Below, piece by piece: positions 22,872 to 30,983 of a stretch of DNA of 64,000 bases (positions are counted from its first letter, which is position 1; every line of letters starts with the position of its first letter). The notes below the pieces were generated by a model. That model was not told the origin of the DNA, ran no database searches, and saw only the letters and a list, made by a program, of their open reading frames with translations. Source of the DNA: Microbacterium sp. USTB-Y (lineage in GTDB: Bacteria; Actinomycetota; Actinomycetes; Actinomycetales; Microbacteriaceae); the NCBI RefSeq assembly GCF_023703415.1, contig NZ_JAGMTU010000004.1, forward strand, positions 310,001 to 374,000, in the 5' to 3' direction. The translations under genes were made by a program, and so were the position numbers.

Positions 22872-25800
22872 TCATCGCAACTGGGAGTCCATCCAGCTCG
22901 TCCGTCCTGCGATCCACGTCTTCAGGTAGGCGACCTCGTTCGAGAAGCCGCCCTTGATGACCTGCACGTCCTCCAGCCGCTGGTTCGGGTCCCAGATCGA
23001 GAAGTTCGCCGCGGCCGACTTGCCGATCAGGGCCGCCTGCTGGTCGACCGAGGCCGGGAGGCCGTCGAACACGGGCTTCAGCTGCTGCCAGCGGGCCTTC
23101 ACCGCCGCACGGAACGAGGAGTCCTCGTTCAGCCGGTCGAACCAGGTCTTGCCCGACTGCACCGTCTGCTTCGCATAGGTGTCCGTCTGGTCGCGCAGAT
23201 ACCAGCCGGAGGTGGAGCCCTGTCCCCCTTCGTAGGCGGCATCGCCCAGGCTGGTGTCGTAGTCCCAGGCAGGCCCGAGGAAGAGCTTGCCGGGGCCGGC
23301 GTCCGAGTCCCGTGTCTTGTACATGTAGACCGACGTGTACATGTTCGAGTCGAGGTTCTTCGTGTACTCCTGGATCAGGTAGTAATCGACCGCGGAGGCC
23401 TCGTCGATGTACTTCCGCCAGCCGTTGACCGGATCGGCGAAGCCTGACGAGAACAGGGCGGAGTTCGCGCTGTTCAGGTAGCCGGAGATGTAGCTCTTCT
23501 GAACCGTCGTCACCCCGGTCCCGTCAGTCTCGTTCTGCGGCGAGGCCAGCGAGACCAGCGCCTGATCCGGGCCCACCGTGACCACGGCATCGCCCGCGGC
23601 GGGATCCGCCCGGTAGTCCCACTCCAGCAGGTAGCCGCCGGAGAGGTTCGGCTGCACGTCGTTCGCGCCGGTCTGGTTGTCCTTCAGCTCGTCGATGTCG
23701 ACGCGGCTGCTGTCCACCTCGACGCGCTCGATCAGGTTGTAGGCGCCGACGTACGATCCGTTGACGTACAGGTCGACGGGGACGAGGTGCGGGGTCCACG
23801 CCAGACCGCTCAGCTGCTGCCCCAGGTTCAGGCTGATCGTCGTGCGCAGCAGCGAGCGATCGTAGTGGTTCGCCAGCAGCGCCCACTTCTTGCTCTTCGC
23901 CATGCCGCACAGCGACGCCTTCGAACCGAGGTTGACCTTGTACGGCTTCTTGTCGAGCGTCCAGGTGTAGTTGCCGCGGCCGGACGTCTTGACGATCGAC
24001 TCGCCGGTGCCGGTGGTGCAGCTGCTCGTCCCTGCCACGATCGTCATCGTGCCCTCGCGGTCGACGTCCTTCGAGTCGATCGCCGCGCCCTCGTTCGTGT
24101 TGAGGTAGACCGTCGCGAGCCCGGTGTTCTTGTTCTGCTTCGGCGCGGCGTAGGTGATCACGTTCGTGGGGTTGTCCGTCCCCGAGACGGTGACCACGGC
24201 CCGATAGGAGTGCGTGGCGCCGTAGGGCTTGGCCACCGTGACCTTGCCCGCACCGGAGCCGTCGAGTTTGACCATTCCGACCGCTTTCCAGACGCTGGCC
24301 GGATTCTCCGTGGTGAGCGTCGTGGCGATGGTCTGCACCTGCAGGGTCGCAGTCCTCCCCGCGAACGAGGGGTCGTAGGTGATCGTGAAGGATCCCGACG
24401 TCCCGGAGTCGGCTGCCACGATCGTCGCGGGAGCCGTCACCGTGATCGTGACGGCGGCCGATGCGGTCGCACCCCCGGAGTCTGTCACCGTGAGCTGGAA
24501 CGCCAGCGCCGTCGTCTGCGCGACCTGCGGCGCGGTGAAGGTCGGGGCCGCCGCCGTCGCATCCGAGAGCGCGACGGCGGGTCCCGCCGTCTGCGCCCAG
24601 GCGAAGCCGGCGATCGTGCCCTCCAGGTCGGAGGACCCTCGCCCGTCGAGGGTCACCGGGGAGCCGGCCGCGACCGTCTGCGACGCGCCCGCGTTCGCGG
24701 TCGGCGGCCAGTTCCCCGACCCCGCCGGAGAGCCCCACACCTCGATCTCGGCGAGGCCGACGTTGACGGTGCTCGCCGAGACGGCGGTCGCGGTGAAGCG
24801 CACCGACGTGACCGCGCGAGCGGGGAAGGACACGGTGACGCCGGCGCCGGAGTTCGTCAGCGCGCCCACCGGTACCGACGATCCGTCGGAGAAGGTGAGG
24901 GTGCCGGCGGTCGCCTGATCGCTGGTGTTCGGCCGATCGTAGAGCACGACCTTCGTCAGCACGACCGGCGTGCCGTAGCCGATCTCGAGCCAGGATCCGC
25001 CGCGGCCGCCCGCGGTCACCCACTCCTTGGTGTAGTCGGCCGGATAGCCCTGCGCCACCCCGTCGACGGCCTTCGCCGCAGTCTGGCCTGTGGCGGTGTT
25101 CTGCGACGAGGCGGTCGCGCTCCCCTTCGCCGCGATGTTCGCGACGACGATCGGGGCATCGACCGCGGTCACCGTGACCGTGACCGGCGCCGAGGCCGTG
25201 CCCTTGTCATCGGTGACGACGAGGGAGAACACATAGCCGCCCGTCTCGGTCGGAGTGAAGGTCGGCTTGGCCGTTCCCGCGCCGGTGAGCGCCACGGCAG
25301 GACCGGACGTCTGCGTCCACGACCAGGAGACGACGGTTCCGTCGGGATCGGTCGACCTCGAGCCGTCGAGCGTGACGGTCGTCTTGATCGGAGCGGAGAA
25401 GGCCGCCCCGGGATCGGCGACCGGCGGCTGGTTCGGCGCGGGCGGGGTCACGGTGATCGTCACCGTCGCCGGCGACGAGGAAGCCCCCCGATCGTCCGTG
25501 ACGACGAGCCGGAACACGTAGGTTCCCGCCGCACTCGGCGTGAACGACGGCGTCGCGATGTTCGGGTTGCTCAGAGTGACCGAGGCGCCCGAGGTCTGCG
25601 TCCAGGTGTACGCCTTCACCTGGCCGTCCGAGTCCGCCGACTTCGTCCCGTCGAGGGTGACCGAGGTGCCGACCGGCACGGAACGGTTCGACCCGGCGTT
25701 GGCGGTCGGCGGCTGGTTCGGCCCCGGCTGCGTCGAGCCGAAGGCCTCGAACTCCGCGAGCCCCACGTTGAAGGTGGTCGAGGCCACGGACGTCACGGTC

Positions 25801-26282
25801 AGCTTCGCCCAGGTGACCGTGCGCGCCGTGAAGGTGATCGTCACGCCGGCGCCGGAGTTGGTCAGCGATCCGACCGGCACCGAGGATCCGTCCGAGAAGG
25901 TCAGGGTCGCCCCGGTGATCCGGTCATCGGCGTTCGGCCGGTCGTAGAGCACCACCTTGTTGAGCGACACCGCCTGCGCCCACGTCAGCTGGATCCAGGA
26001 TCCGGACTTCCCGCCGACCGTCGACCACTCCTTGGAGGAGTCCGCGGGATACCCCGACGGCACGCCGTCGATCGCCTTCGCCGCCGTCTGGCCCGTCCCC
26101 GTGTTCTGCGAGGAGGCGGTGACCGCTGCGGAGGGGGCGAGGTTCGAGTCGGCCGCCTGCGCAGCACCGGCGCCGAGCACCGAAATGAGGAGTGCGAGCG
26201 CCGTGACGCACGCGAGAATCCAGATCCGCGGGGCCGTTCCCGGCCTTTCGGCGACTCGCGCCCCAGCGCTTCTAGTCGACAT
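22872..26282 (-). CDS. Secreted CotH-kinase-like protein with F5/8C and PKD modules (copy 2)
   Basis: 1136 residues, same order as copy 1: signal peptide 1-~43 (WILACVTALALLISVLGAG core, ends AQA), F5/8C ~44-184, two PKD-like modules ~190-377, F5/8C ~381-517, PKD ~520-620, linker ~620-710, CotH domain ~715-1136. CotH motifs: SGRGNYTWTLDKKPYKV (~771), KKWALLANHYDRSLLR, SYVGAYNLIERVEV and AWDYDTSLGD (~1006), where copy 1 has WDFD. The catalytic framework looks intact. AGGGGAG lies 11 nt before the ATG. It is divergent from the RCC1 gene at 26472 across a 189-bp gap. An extracellular phosphotransferase role on a surface protein or glycan is inferred. Confidence 0.88.
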   Translation of the reverse strand: MSTRSAGARVAERPGTAPRIWILACVTALALLISVLGAGAAQAADSNLAPSAAVTASSQNTGTGQTAAKAIDGVPSGYPADSSKEWSTVGGKSGSWIQLTWAQAVSLNKVVLYDRPNADDRITGATLTFSDGSSVPVGSLTNSGAGVTITFTARTVTWAKLTVTSVASTTFNVGLAEFEAFGSTQPGPNQPPTANAGSNRSVPVGTSVTLDGTKSADSDGQVKAYTWTQTSGASVTLSNPNIATPSFTPSAAGTYVFRLVVTDDRGASSSPATVTITVTPPAPNQPPVADPGAAFSAPIKTTVTLDGSRSTDPDGTVVSWSWTQTSGPAVALTGAGTAKPTFTPTETGGYVFSLVVTDDKGTASAPVTVTVTAVDAPIVVANIAAKGSATASSQNTATGQTAAKAVDGVAQGYPADYTKEWVTAGGRGGSWLEIGYGTPVVLTKVVLYDRPNTSDQATAGTLTFSDGSSVPVGALTNSGAGVTVSFPARAVTSVRFTATAVSASTVNVGLAEIEVWGSPAGSGNWPPTANAGASQTVAAGSPVTLDGRGSSDLEGTIAGFAWAQTAGPAVALSDATAAAPTFTAPQVAQTTALAFQLTVTDSGGATASAAVTITVTAPATIVAADSGTSGSFTITYDPSFAGRTATLQVQTIATTLTTENPASVWKAVGMVKLDGSGAGKVTVAKPYGATHSYRAVVTVSGTDNPTNVITYAAPKQNKNTGLATVYLNTNEGAAIDSKDVDREGTMTIVAGTSSCTTGTGESIVKTSGRGNYTWTLDKKPYKVNLGSKASLCGMAKSKKWALLANHYDRSLLRTTISLNLGQQLSGLAWTPHLVPVDLYVNGSYVGAYNLIERVEVDSSRVDIDELKDNQTGANDVQPNLSGGYLLEWDYRADPAAGDAVVTVGPDQALVSLASPQNETDGTGVTTVQKSYISGYLNSANSALFSSGFADPVNGWRKYIDEASAVDYYLIQEYTKNLDSNMYTSVYMYKTRDSDAGPGKLFLGPAWDYDTSLGDAAYEGGQGSTSGWYLRDQTDTYAKQTVQSGKTWFDRLNEDSSFRAAVKARWQQLKPVFDGLPASVDQQAALIGKSAAANFSIWDPNQRLEDVQVIKGGFSNEVAYLKTWIAGRTSWMDSQLR

Positions 26283-26471
26283 ACCTGATGATCTCCCCTG
26301 CGAAATCCATGCGTGCCCCCAGAATCACACACGCGATGACAAATCGTTGCACGCGATCGAGGTAGGATTTCGCCTCAAGTGCCGAGAAGCGCACCGAGTG
26401 GGCCACTCCGTCATGCAATCGTTACTTTTCGCCAGCGGAAACCCGGGGGCGATCCCGCCCTGGGAGGTTCA
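26283..26471. other. Divergent intergenic region between CotH copy 2 and RCC1 gene A
   Basis: 189 bp with lower GC than the surroundings. It holds a separated inverted repeat, GCGAAATCC near 26301 and GGATTTCGC near 26364, and two direct copies of CACGCGAT flanking CAAATCGTTG. A TAGGAT hexamer near 26362 could serve as -10 for the plus-strand gene, leaving a leader of ~100 nt. No confident -35 was found on either strand. It is a plausible shared control region. Confidence 0.35.
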
Positions 26472-27671
26472 GTGTCGACGTCCGCCATCCCCGCACGCCG
26501 CGACCGGGAGCGCCGGCGCACACCCCGGAGACTGAGGCTGCTGTGGCTCCTCGTGCCGGCGGTCGCCGTCCTCGTCGCGGCCGGGTTCCTGGTGGCCCCG
26601 CGCTTCTTCTATGCAGCGCCGAGTCCCTATCAGTCGAGCGTCGCCGCAGGCGGCAGCTTCACCTGCGCGATCACCGCCGAGCAGGAGGTGAAGTGCTGGG
26701 GCGCGAACGACTCCGGGCAGCTCGGCGACGGGACGTTCACCGACAGCCCTGCGCCGGTCGCCGCCATCGGCGCATCCCGCGCCGTCGCACTGTCCGCAGG
26801 CTCGGGATCGCACGTGTGCGCACTCCTCGAGGACGGCTCGATGATGTGCTGGGGCGCGAACGACGACGGGCAGCTCGGCGACGGCACGACCACCTCCAGC
26901 CCGACACCCCGAACGGTCAAGGGCCTGCCGTCCCCGGTGACGGCGATCGCCGTCGGTCGTCAGCACACCTGCGCCCTCGCGTCCGGGCAGGTGTACTGCT
27001 GGGGGTACAACGCCAGCGCCGAGCTCGGCATCGGGGGCACCGATCCGACGCCGGTGCCGACCCGGGTATCCGGACTCGGGACCGCCGTCGCCGTGTCGGC
27101 GGGGACGAGCCTGACCTGTGCGCTCACCGACCGGGGACGGGCACGCTGCTGGGGTGACAGCGGCGACGGCCAGGCCGGTGCGCCACGCGGCGTGCAGGAG
27201 GGGCCGCAGCCGATCGCGCCCGCTGAACGGTTCGGCCAGATCGCGGCGGGGGACACGAATTCCTGCGCCGTCGCCACGAACGGGCGTGTCTGGTGCTGGG
27301 GTGCGAACGACGGCGGCCAGCTCGGCGTCGGCGACACGCGCCGCCGCTCCGGGCCCGTCGCGGTGCGGGGCATCGAGGACGCCGTCTCCGTGTCGTCGGG
27401 GTACCGGCGGTCCTGCGCCGTCTCCTCGGCCGGGGCGGTTCGGTGCTGGGGCGGCGAGACCGATGGCGCGCCGTTCCCGTCGTCGACGGCCCCGACCGCC
27501 GTGGCGGGGCTGACCTCGGGTTACGGCTCGGTCAGCGTCGGCGGGATGCACACCTGCGCCATCGCCCGGGACCGTTCCCGGGTCGAATGCTGGGGGGCGA
27601 ACTCCGCCGGACAGCTCGGCACGGGTACCGCGGAGGACAGCGGCACACCCGTGCGCGTCGTCGGATTCTGA
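26472..27671 (+). CDS. Membrane-anchored seven-blade RCC1 propeller protein A
   Basis: 399 residues. A basic cytoplasmic start is followed by one membrane helix (~23-47), then an external domain of seven RCC1 repeats carrying CWG cores such as CWGANDSGQLGDG. Every repeat has two Cys 9-10 residues apart (pattern C-A-x-...-C-W-G), giving seven pairs, one per blade. A GTG start at 26472 is chosen because GGGAGG lies 5 nt ahead and the longer frame from 26379 adds no signal sequence. RCC1 propellers are interaction scaffolds; their bacterial extracellular roles are mostly unknown. Paralogue B lies at 28535. Confidence 0.85.
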   Translation: MSTSAIPARRDRERRRTPRRLRLLWLLVPAVAVLVAAGFLVAPRFFYAAPSPYQSSVAAGGSFTCAITAEQEVKCWGANDSGQLGDGTFTDSPAPVAAIGASRAVALSAGSGSHVCALLEDGSMMCWGANDDGQLGDGTTTSSPTPRTVKGLPSPVTAIAVGRQHTCALASGQVYCWGYNASAELGIGGTDPTPVPTRVSGLGTAVAVSAGTSLTCALTDRGRARCWGDSGDGQAGAPRGVQEGPQPIAPAERFGQIAAGDTNSCAVATNGRVWCWGANDGGQLGVGDTRRRSGPVAVRGIEDAVSVSSGYRRSCAVSSAGAVRCWGGETDGAPFPSSTAPTAVAGLTSGYGSVSVGGMHTCAIARDRSRVECWGANSAGQLGTGTAEDSGTPVRVVGF

Positions 27672-27686
27672 ACGGGCCGAGCCCGA

Positions 27687-28430
27687 TCAGGAGGCGGAGA
27701 CGAGCTCCAGATAGAACATCTGCAGATCCGCCGCCGCTCCCGTGGCGTATCCCACCGTGACGCCCTGGGTCCACACCATCGTGCTCTGGCCGTCATCGTC
27801 GTAGTACCAGTACTGGCCGTCGGGCGGAACCCCCACGGTTCCCGACTTCTGCAGCGTTCCGGCGGCCTGCGCCTGGAGCGTCTCGGCGTACTGCGCCGCG
27901 TCCTCGGGCGTCTCCCACGCCGATCGCCGGAGCTCGATGTCGCCCTGCGGCCCGGTGTAGGTGGTGCTGCCGGAATCCACCGCGCCCGCGTCGTCGGCAT
28001 CCGGGTCGGGAGCGACGTCCCCCGCCTCGTAACCGCCCCGTACGGTGTCGGGCACGAGCGTGATCGGCGGCTCGTCCGGTGCGGTGGGCGGCGGTGTGAA
28101 GACCGGGGTCGGCCTCGGGCTGTAGGTGGGCGCGACCGTCTGGCCGTCGATCACGATCTCCGGCGGCACGCCGGAGGGCGAGGGACCTGCCCCGGCCTGT
28201 CCGGCCGCCCAGCTCCAGCCCAGCGCGGCGAGGATGACGACGACCGTCTGCGCCACGCCGACGACGATCGCCACGATCGCATGGCGACGTCGATCGGCAG
28301 TCGCCGCACGTCGCAGCCCGAGGGCTCCGAGCACGATGCCCGCGGGCCCCACAAGAATTCCTGCACCGATGCCGATCGCTCCCAAATCCACTCCTGCGTC
28401 GCGCTGCGAGGCCATCTCCGACGATTCCAT
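27687..28430 (-). CDS. DUF4190-like membrane protein with Pro/Thr-rich external linker
   Basis: 247 residues. Two hydrophobic segments near the N-terminus (~15-38 with GAIGIGAGILVGPAGIVLGA and ~50-75) resemble DUF4190 proteins. A low-complexity Pro/Thr linker (~95-125) and an acidic external domain (~130-247) ending in YWYYDDDGQS and an aromatic-rich tail follow. No catalytic motif is recognised. ATG 28430 has GAGGAAGG ten bases ahead, and a TAGCAT -10 at 28467-28472. It lies on the opposite strand between the two RCC1 genes, convergent with A and divergent from B. A partner role for the propellers is a guess from position. Confidence 0.75.
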   Translation of the reverse strand: MESSEMASQRDAGVDLGAIGIGAGILVGPAGIVLGALGLRRAATADRRRHAIVAIVVGVAQTVVVILAALGWSWAAGQAGAGPSPSGVPPEIVIDGQTVAPTYSPRPTPVFTPPPTAPDEPPITLVPDTVRGGYEAGDVAPDPDADDAGAVDSGSTTYTGPQGDIELRRSAWETPEDAAQYAETLQAQAAGTLQKSGTVGVPPDGQYWYYDDDGQSTMVWTQGVTVGYATGAAADLQMFYLELVSAS

Positions 28431-28466
28431 GACGGCACCACCTTCCTCGGCATGCTGCTGTGGTCG

Positions 28467-28502
28467 ATGCTACGCCTGAGACCGCGTCCCAGCTGATAGC
28501 GT
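28467..28502. promoter_or_regulatory. Divergent -10 elements between DUF4190-like gene and RCC1 gene B
   Basis: TAGCAT on the minus strand (28467-28472) faces the DUF4190-like gene. TAGCGT on the plus strand (28497-28502) faces the RCC1 gene and is followed by a ~30-nt leader with a GAAGG ribosome site. The two are 24 nt apart, so the genes may share control. Confidence 0.45.
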
Positions 28503-28534
28503 CAGGCAGGCCCGGACACCGAAGGATGGTGCGC

Positions 28535-29725
28535 ATGGTCGCAGAGGAGCCCCCGCCCCCGCTCCGCCTCCGCGAGCGGCCGCGGCTCCTTCTCGCCGCG
28601 TCGGCGCTCGTCGTCGTGGCGGCCGCCGTGATCCTCGCCGTGATCGTCCTTCCGCGTTACGTCTACCTGCCGCCCGCGCCGTACCGCTCGACGATCGCCG
28701 CCGGCGCGGACTTCAGCTGTGCGGTGACGGACGCCGGTGCGGTGCGGTGCTGGGGCGCGAACGACGACGGGCAGCTCGGGGACGGCACCTTTGCGCCGCA
28801 CCCGCGACCCGTCGCGGTCCAGGGGGTCAGCGGTGCCGTCGCCGTCACCGCGGGCGACGGCACGCACGCGTGCGCGCTGACCGCCGCGGGCGCCGTCTGG
28901 TGCTGGGGCGCGAACGCCTCGGGTCAGCTCGGGGATGCGACGACGACCACGCACCCCATCCCGCAGCCGGTGCAGGGCCTTCCCGGACGGGCCTCCGCGG
29001 TCTCCGCCGGCCGCGCGCACACCTGTGCGCTCGTCGGCGCCGACCTCTACTGCTGGGGATCGAACACCGCGGGCGAACTGGGGGCGCGCGCGTCGACGGA
29101 TCCCGTCCTGCAGCCCCGACGCGTGCAGGGCCTGCCCGGCGGCGTGGTGGCGGCATCCGCGGGCACAGGATTCACCTGCGCGGTGACCGATCGCGGACGC
29201 GCGTTCTGCTGGGGCGAGAACGGCGACGGCCAGCTGGGCGGCCCGGGCGTCGCCTCGTCGGCCGTTCCCGTGCAGGTGCCTGTGCCCGATGCGCGTTTCG
29301 ACGCCATCACGGCCGGCGACACCCATGCCTGCGCCCTGACCCGCGGCGACGTCTTCTGCTGGGGCGCGAACGCCGGCGGGGAACGCGGCGACGGCACGCG
29401 CATCCCCTCCCCCGCACCGAATCGCGTCGCGGGGCTGACCGGCGCTGAGAGCGTCTCCGCGGGTCATGCCCGCACATGCGCGACGACCTCCGAACAGAGC
29501 GTTCTCTGCTGGGGCGACGCCGGCGCCGACGACATCGACGCCCCGCGACCCGTTCCCGTTCCGCAGATTCCCGCTCCGGTCTCCGGCGTCGCCGTCGGCA
29601 GGTTCCATGTGTGCACGCTCTCCTCCCGGGATCGGGTGTCCTGCTGGGGCGTCAACACCACCGGACAGCTCGGCGACGGCAGCACGACGGATCGACGCGA
29701 GCCCGTCTCGGTGTCGATCGACTGA
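28535..29725 (+). CDS. Membrane-anchored seven-blade RCC1 propeller protein B
   Basis: 396 residues, paralogue of the protein at 26472 with the same plan: short basic N-terminus, one helix (~20-45, LLLAASALVVVAAAVILAV), a PAPYRSTIAAG junction like A's PSPYQSSVAAG, then seven RCC1 blades. Each blade has a Cys pair (for example FSCAVTDAGAVRCWG). ATG 28535 is chosen because GAAGG fits it and is too close to the ATG at 28526; the frame is open from 28460. The function is unknown. The external disulfide-rich propeller suggests a surface binding protein. Confidence 0.85.
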   Translation: MVAEEPPPPLRLRERPRLLLAASALVVVAAAVILAVIVLPRYVYLPPAPYRSTIAAGADFSCAVTDAGAVRCWGANDDGQLGDGTFAPHPRPVAVQGVSGAVAVTAGDGTHACALTAAGAVWCWGANASGQLGDATTTTHPIPQPVQGLPGRASAVSAGRAHTCALVGADLYCWGSNTAGELGARASTDPVLQPRRVQGLPGGVVAASAGTGFTCAVTDRGRAFCWGENGDGQLGGPGVASSAVPVQVPVPDARFDAITAGDTHACALTRGDVFCWGANAGGERGDGTRIPSPAPNRVAGLTGAESVSAGHARTCATTSEQSVLCWGDAGADDIDAPRPVPVPQIPAPVSGVAVGRFHVCTLSSRDRVSCWGVNTTGQLGDGSTTDRREPVSVSID

Positions 29726-29769
29726 CGTCGGCCCTCCGCGGCCGCCCCGGGCCCGGCATCGGGCTCCGA

Positions 29770-29775
29770 TAGAGT
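29770..29775 (+). promoter_or_regulatory. -10 element of GT4 gene
   Basis: TAGAGT, 11 nt before an in-frame ATG at 29787 and 41 nt before the GTG at 29817 that carries a ribosome site. Confidence 0.4.
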
Positions 29776-29816
29776 CGAGAAGCCCGATGCCGACCTGGAT
29801 GAAAGGCGCCAGCAGA

Positions 29817-30947
29817 GTGCCCGAAGTACCCGAGCGACACCTCCTCGTCGTCACGACGAACTACGCCGAGACCGAGGGCGGGGTCGAGATGCATCTGCGC
29901 TCGCTCCTTCCTCTCCTGGTCGCGCGCGGTGTGGCCGTCACGGTCGTCTATCTCGGCAGCGATCGCGAGGCATGGACGGAGCCGTCCGGCGTGCGCGTCG
30001 TCCCGGTGCCGCGCACGTACGACTTCCGCTCGATCATGGCCCTCCCCTCGGCCCGCGACTGGCGCGCCTTCGTCCGCTCGGCGGCAGGCGCACAGACGCC
30101 GATCACGCATGTCGCCACCCACACCCGCTTCTTCCCGCTCAGCTGGCTGGGGATCCGGCTCGCGCGGCGGCAGGGGGTGCCCAGCATCCACACCGAGCAC
30201 GGCGGCGGTTTCGTGGTCACCTCGTCCCCGCTGGTCCGCGTGGCGAGCCGCCTCGTCGACCGGACCATGGGACGAAGGGTGCTCCGCCGAGCGGACCGCG
30301 TCCTCGGCGTCTCGGATGCGGCGGCGGAGTTCGTCCGGGAGCTGTCCGGCGTGGACGCCGGCGTCTTCGGCAACGGCATCGCGCTGCGGCAGTGGCTCCC
30401 GGACGAGGGCCAGCCACCGGCGGTCGGAGACGAACGGCGCCTCGTCTTCGTCGGGCGCGTCGTCGAGGAGAAGGGCTGGCGCACCTTCGTCGATGTCGTC
30501 GCGGCCTGCCGCGCGGACGGCTGGCGCGGCGAGGCGTGGCTCATCGGCCCGGGCGAGCGGGACGCCGCCCAGGCGTACGCCGCCGAGCGCGGCGTGGAGG
30601 ATCTGCACACGCCGGGACGATGGGACTCCGACGCGGTGCGGGAGAAGCTGCGCGGCGCGGTCTACGTGAACCCCTCCGTCGCCGCCGAGGGCTTCCAGCT
30701 CACCCAGCTCGAGGCACTGGCGGCCGGCGCCGCCCTCGTGACCTACGAGGTCGGGATCGCTTCGGCGCTCGCCGCCATCCCCGACGCGCGCGTCGCGGTC
30801 GTCCCCTCGGGCGACGCCGGGGCACTCATCGCAGCCGCGCGGCAGGAGCTCGGACGGCCGGCGCCCCAGCCCCGATACGAGCAGTTCGCCGCATGGGACT
30901 GGGACCGCCTGGCCGATCGCTACGTGCAGGAGCTCGACCGGCTCTGA
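29817..30947 (+). CDS. GT4-family glycosyltransferase
   Basis: About 376 residues, GT-B fold. The N-terminal domain opens RHLLVVTTNYAETEGGVEMHL, with the glycine-rich acceptor loop GGVE. The C-terminal domain has LVFVGRVVEEKGW (~215) and YVNPSVAAEGFQLTQLEALAAGAALV (~285, shown here in two overlapping motifs EGFQLTQLEA and LAAGAALV), the E-x7-E signature that binds the nucleotide sugar. GTG 29817 is chosen from GAAAGG ~10 nt ahead; ATG 29787 and 29799 are alternatives. It would add one sugar in the cytoplasm during glycan assembly. It stands alone on the plus strand, convergent with the flippase operon. Confidence 0.82.
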   Translation: MPEVPERHLLVVTTNYAETEGGVEMHLRSLLPLLVARGVAVTVVYLGSDREAWTEPSGVRVVPVPRTYDFRSIMALPSARDWRAFVRSAAGAQTPITHVATHTRFFPLSWLGIRLARRQGVPSIHTEHGGGFVVTSSPLVRVASRLVDRTMGRRVLRRADRVLGVSDAAAEFVRELSGVDAGVFGNGIALRQWLPDEGQPPAVGDERRLVFVGRVVEEKGWRTFVDVVAACRADGWRGEAWLIGPGERDAAQAYAAERGVEDLHTPGRWDSDAVREKLRGAVYVNPSVAAEGFQLTQLEALAAGAALVTYEVGIASALAAIPDARVAVVPSGDAGALIAAARQELGRPAPQPRYEQFAAWDWDRLADRYVQELDRL

Positions 30948-30983
30948 GCCGCGCAGCGCGCGCCGGGCGTGGGCATCGCCTCG

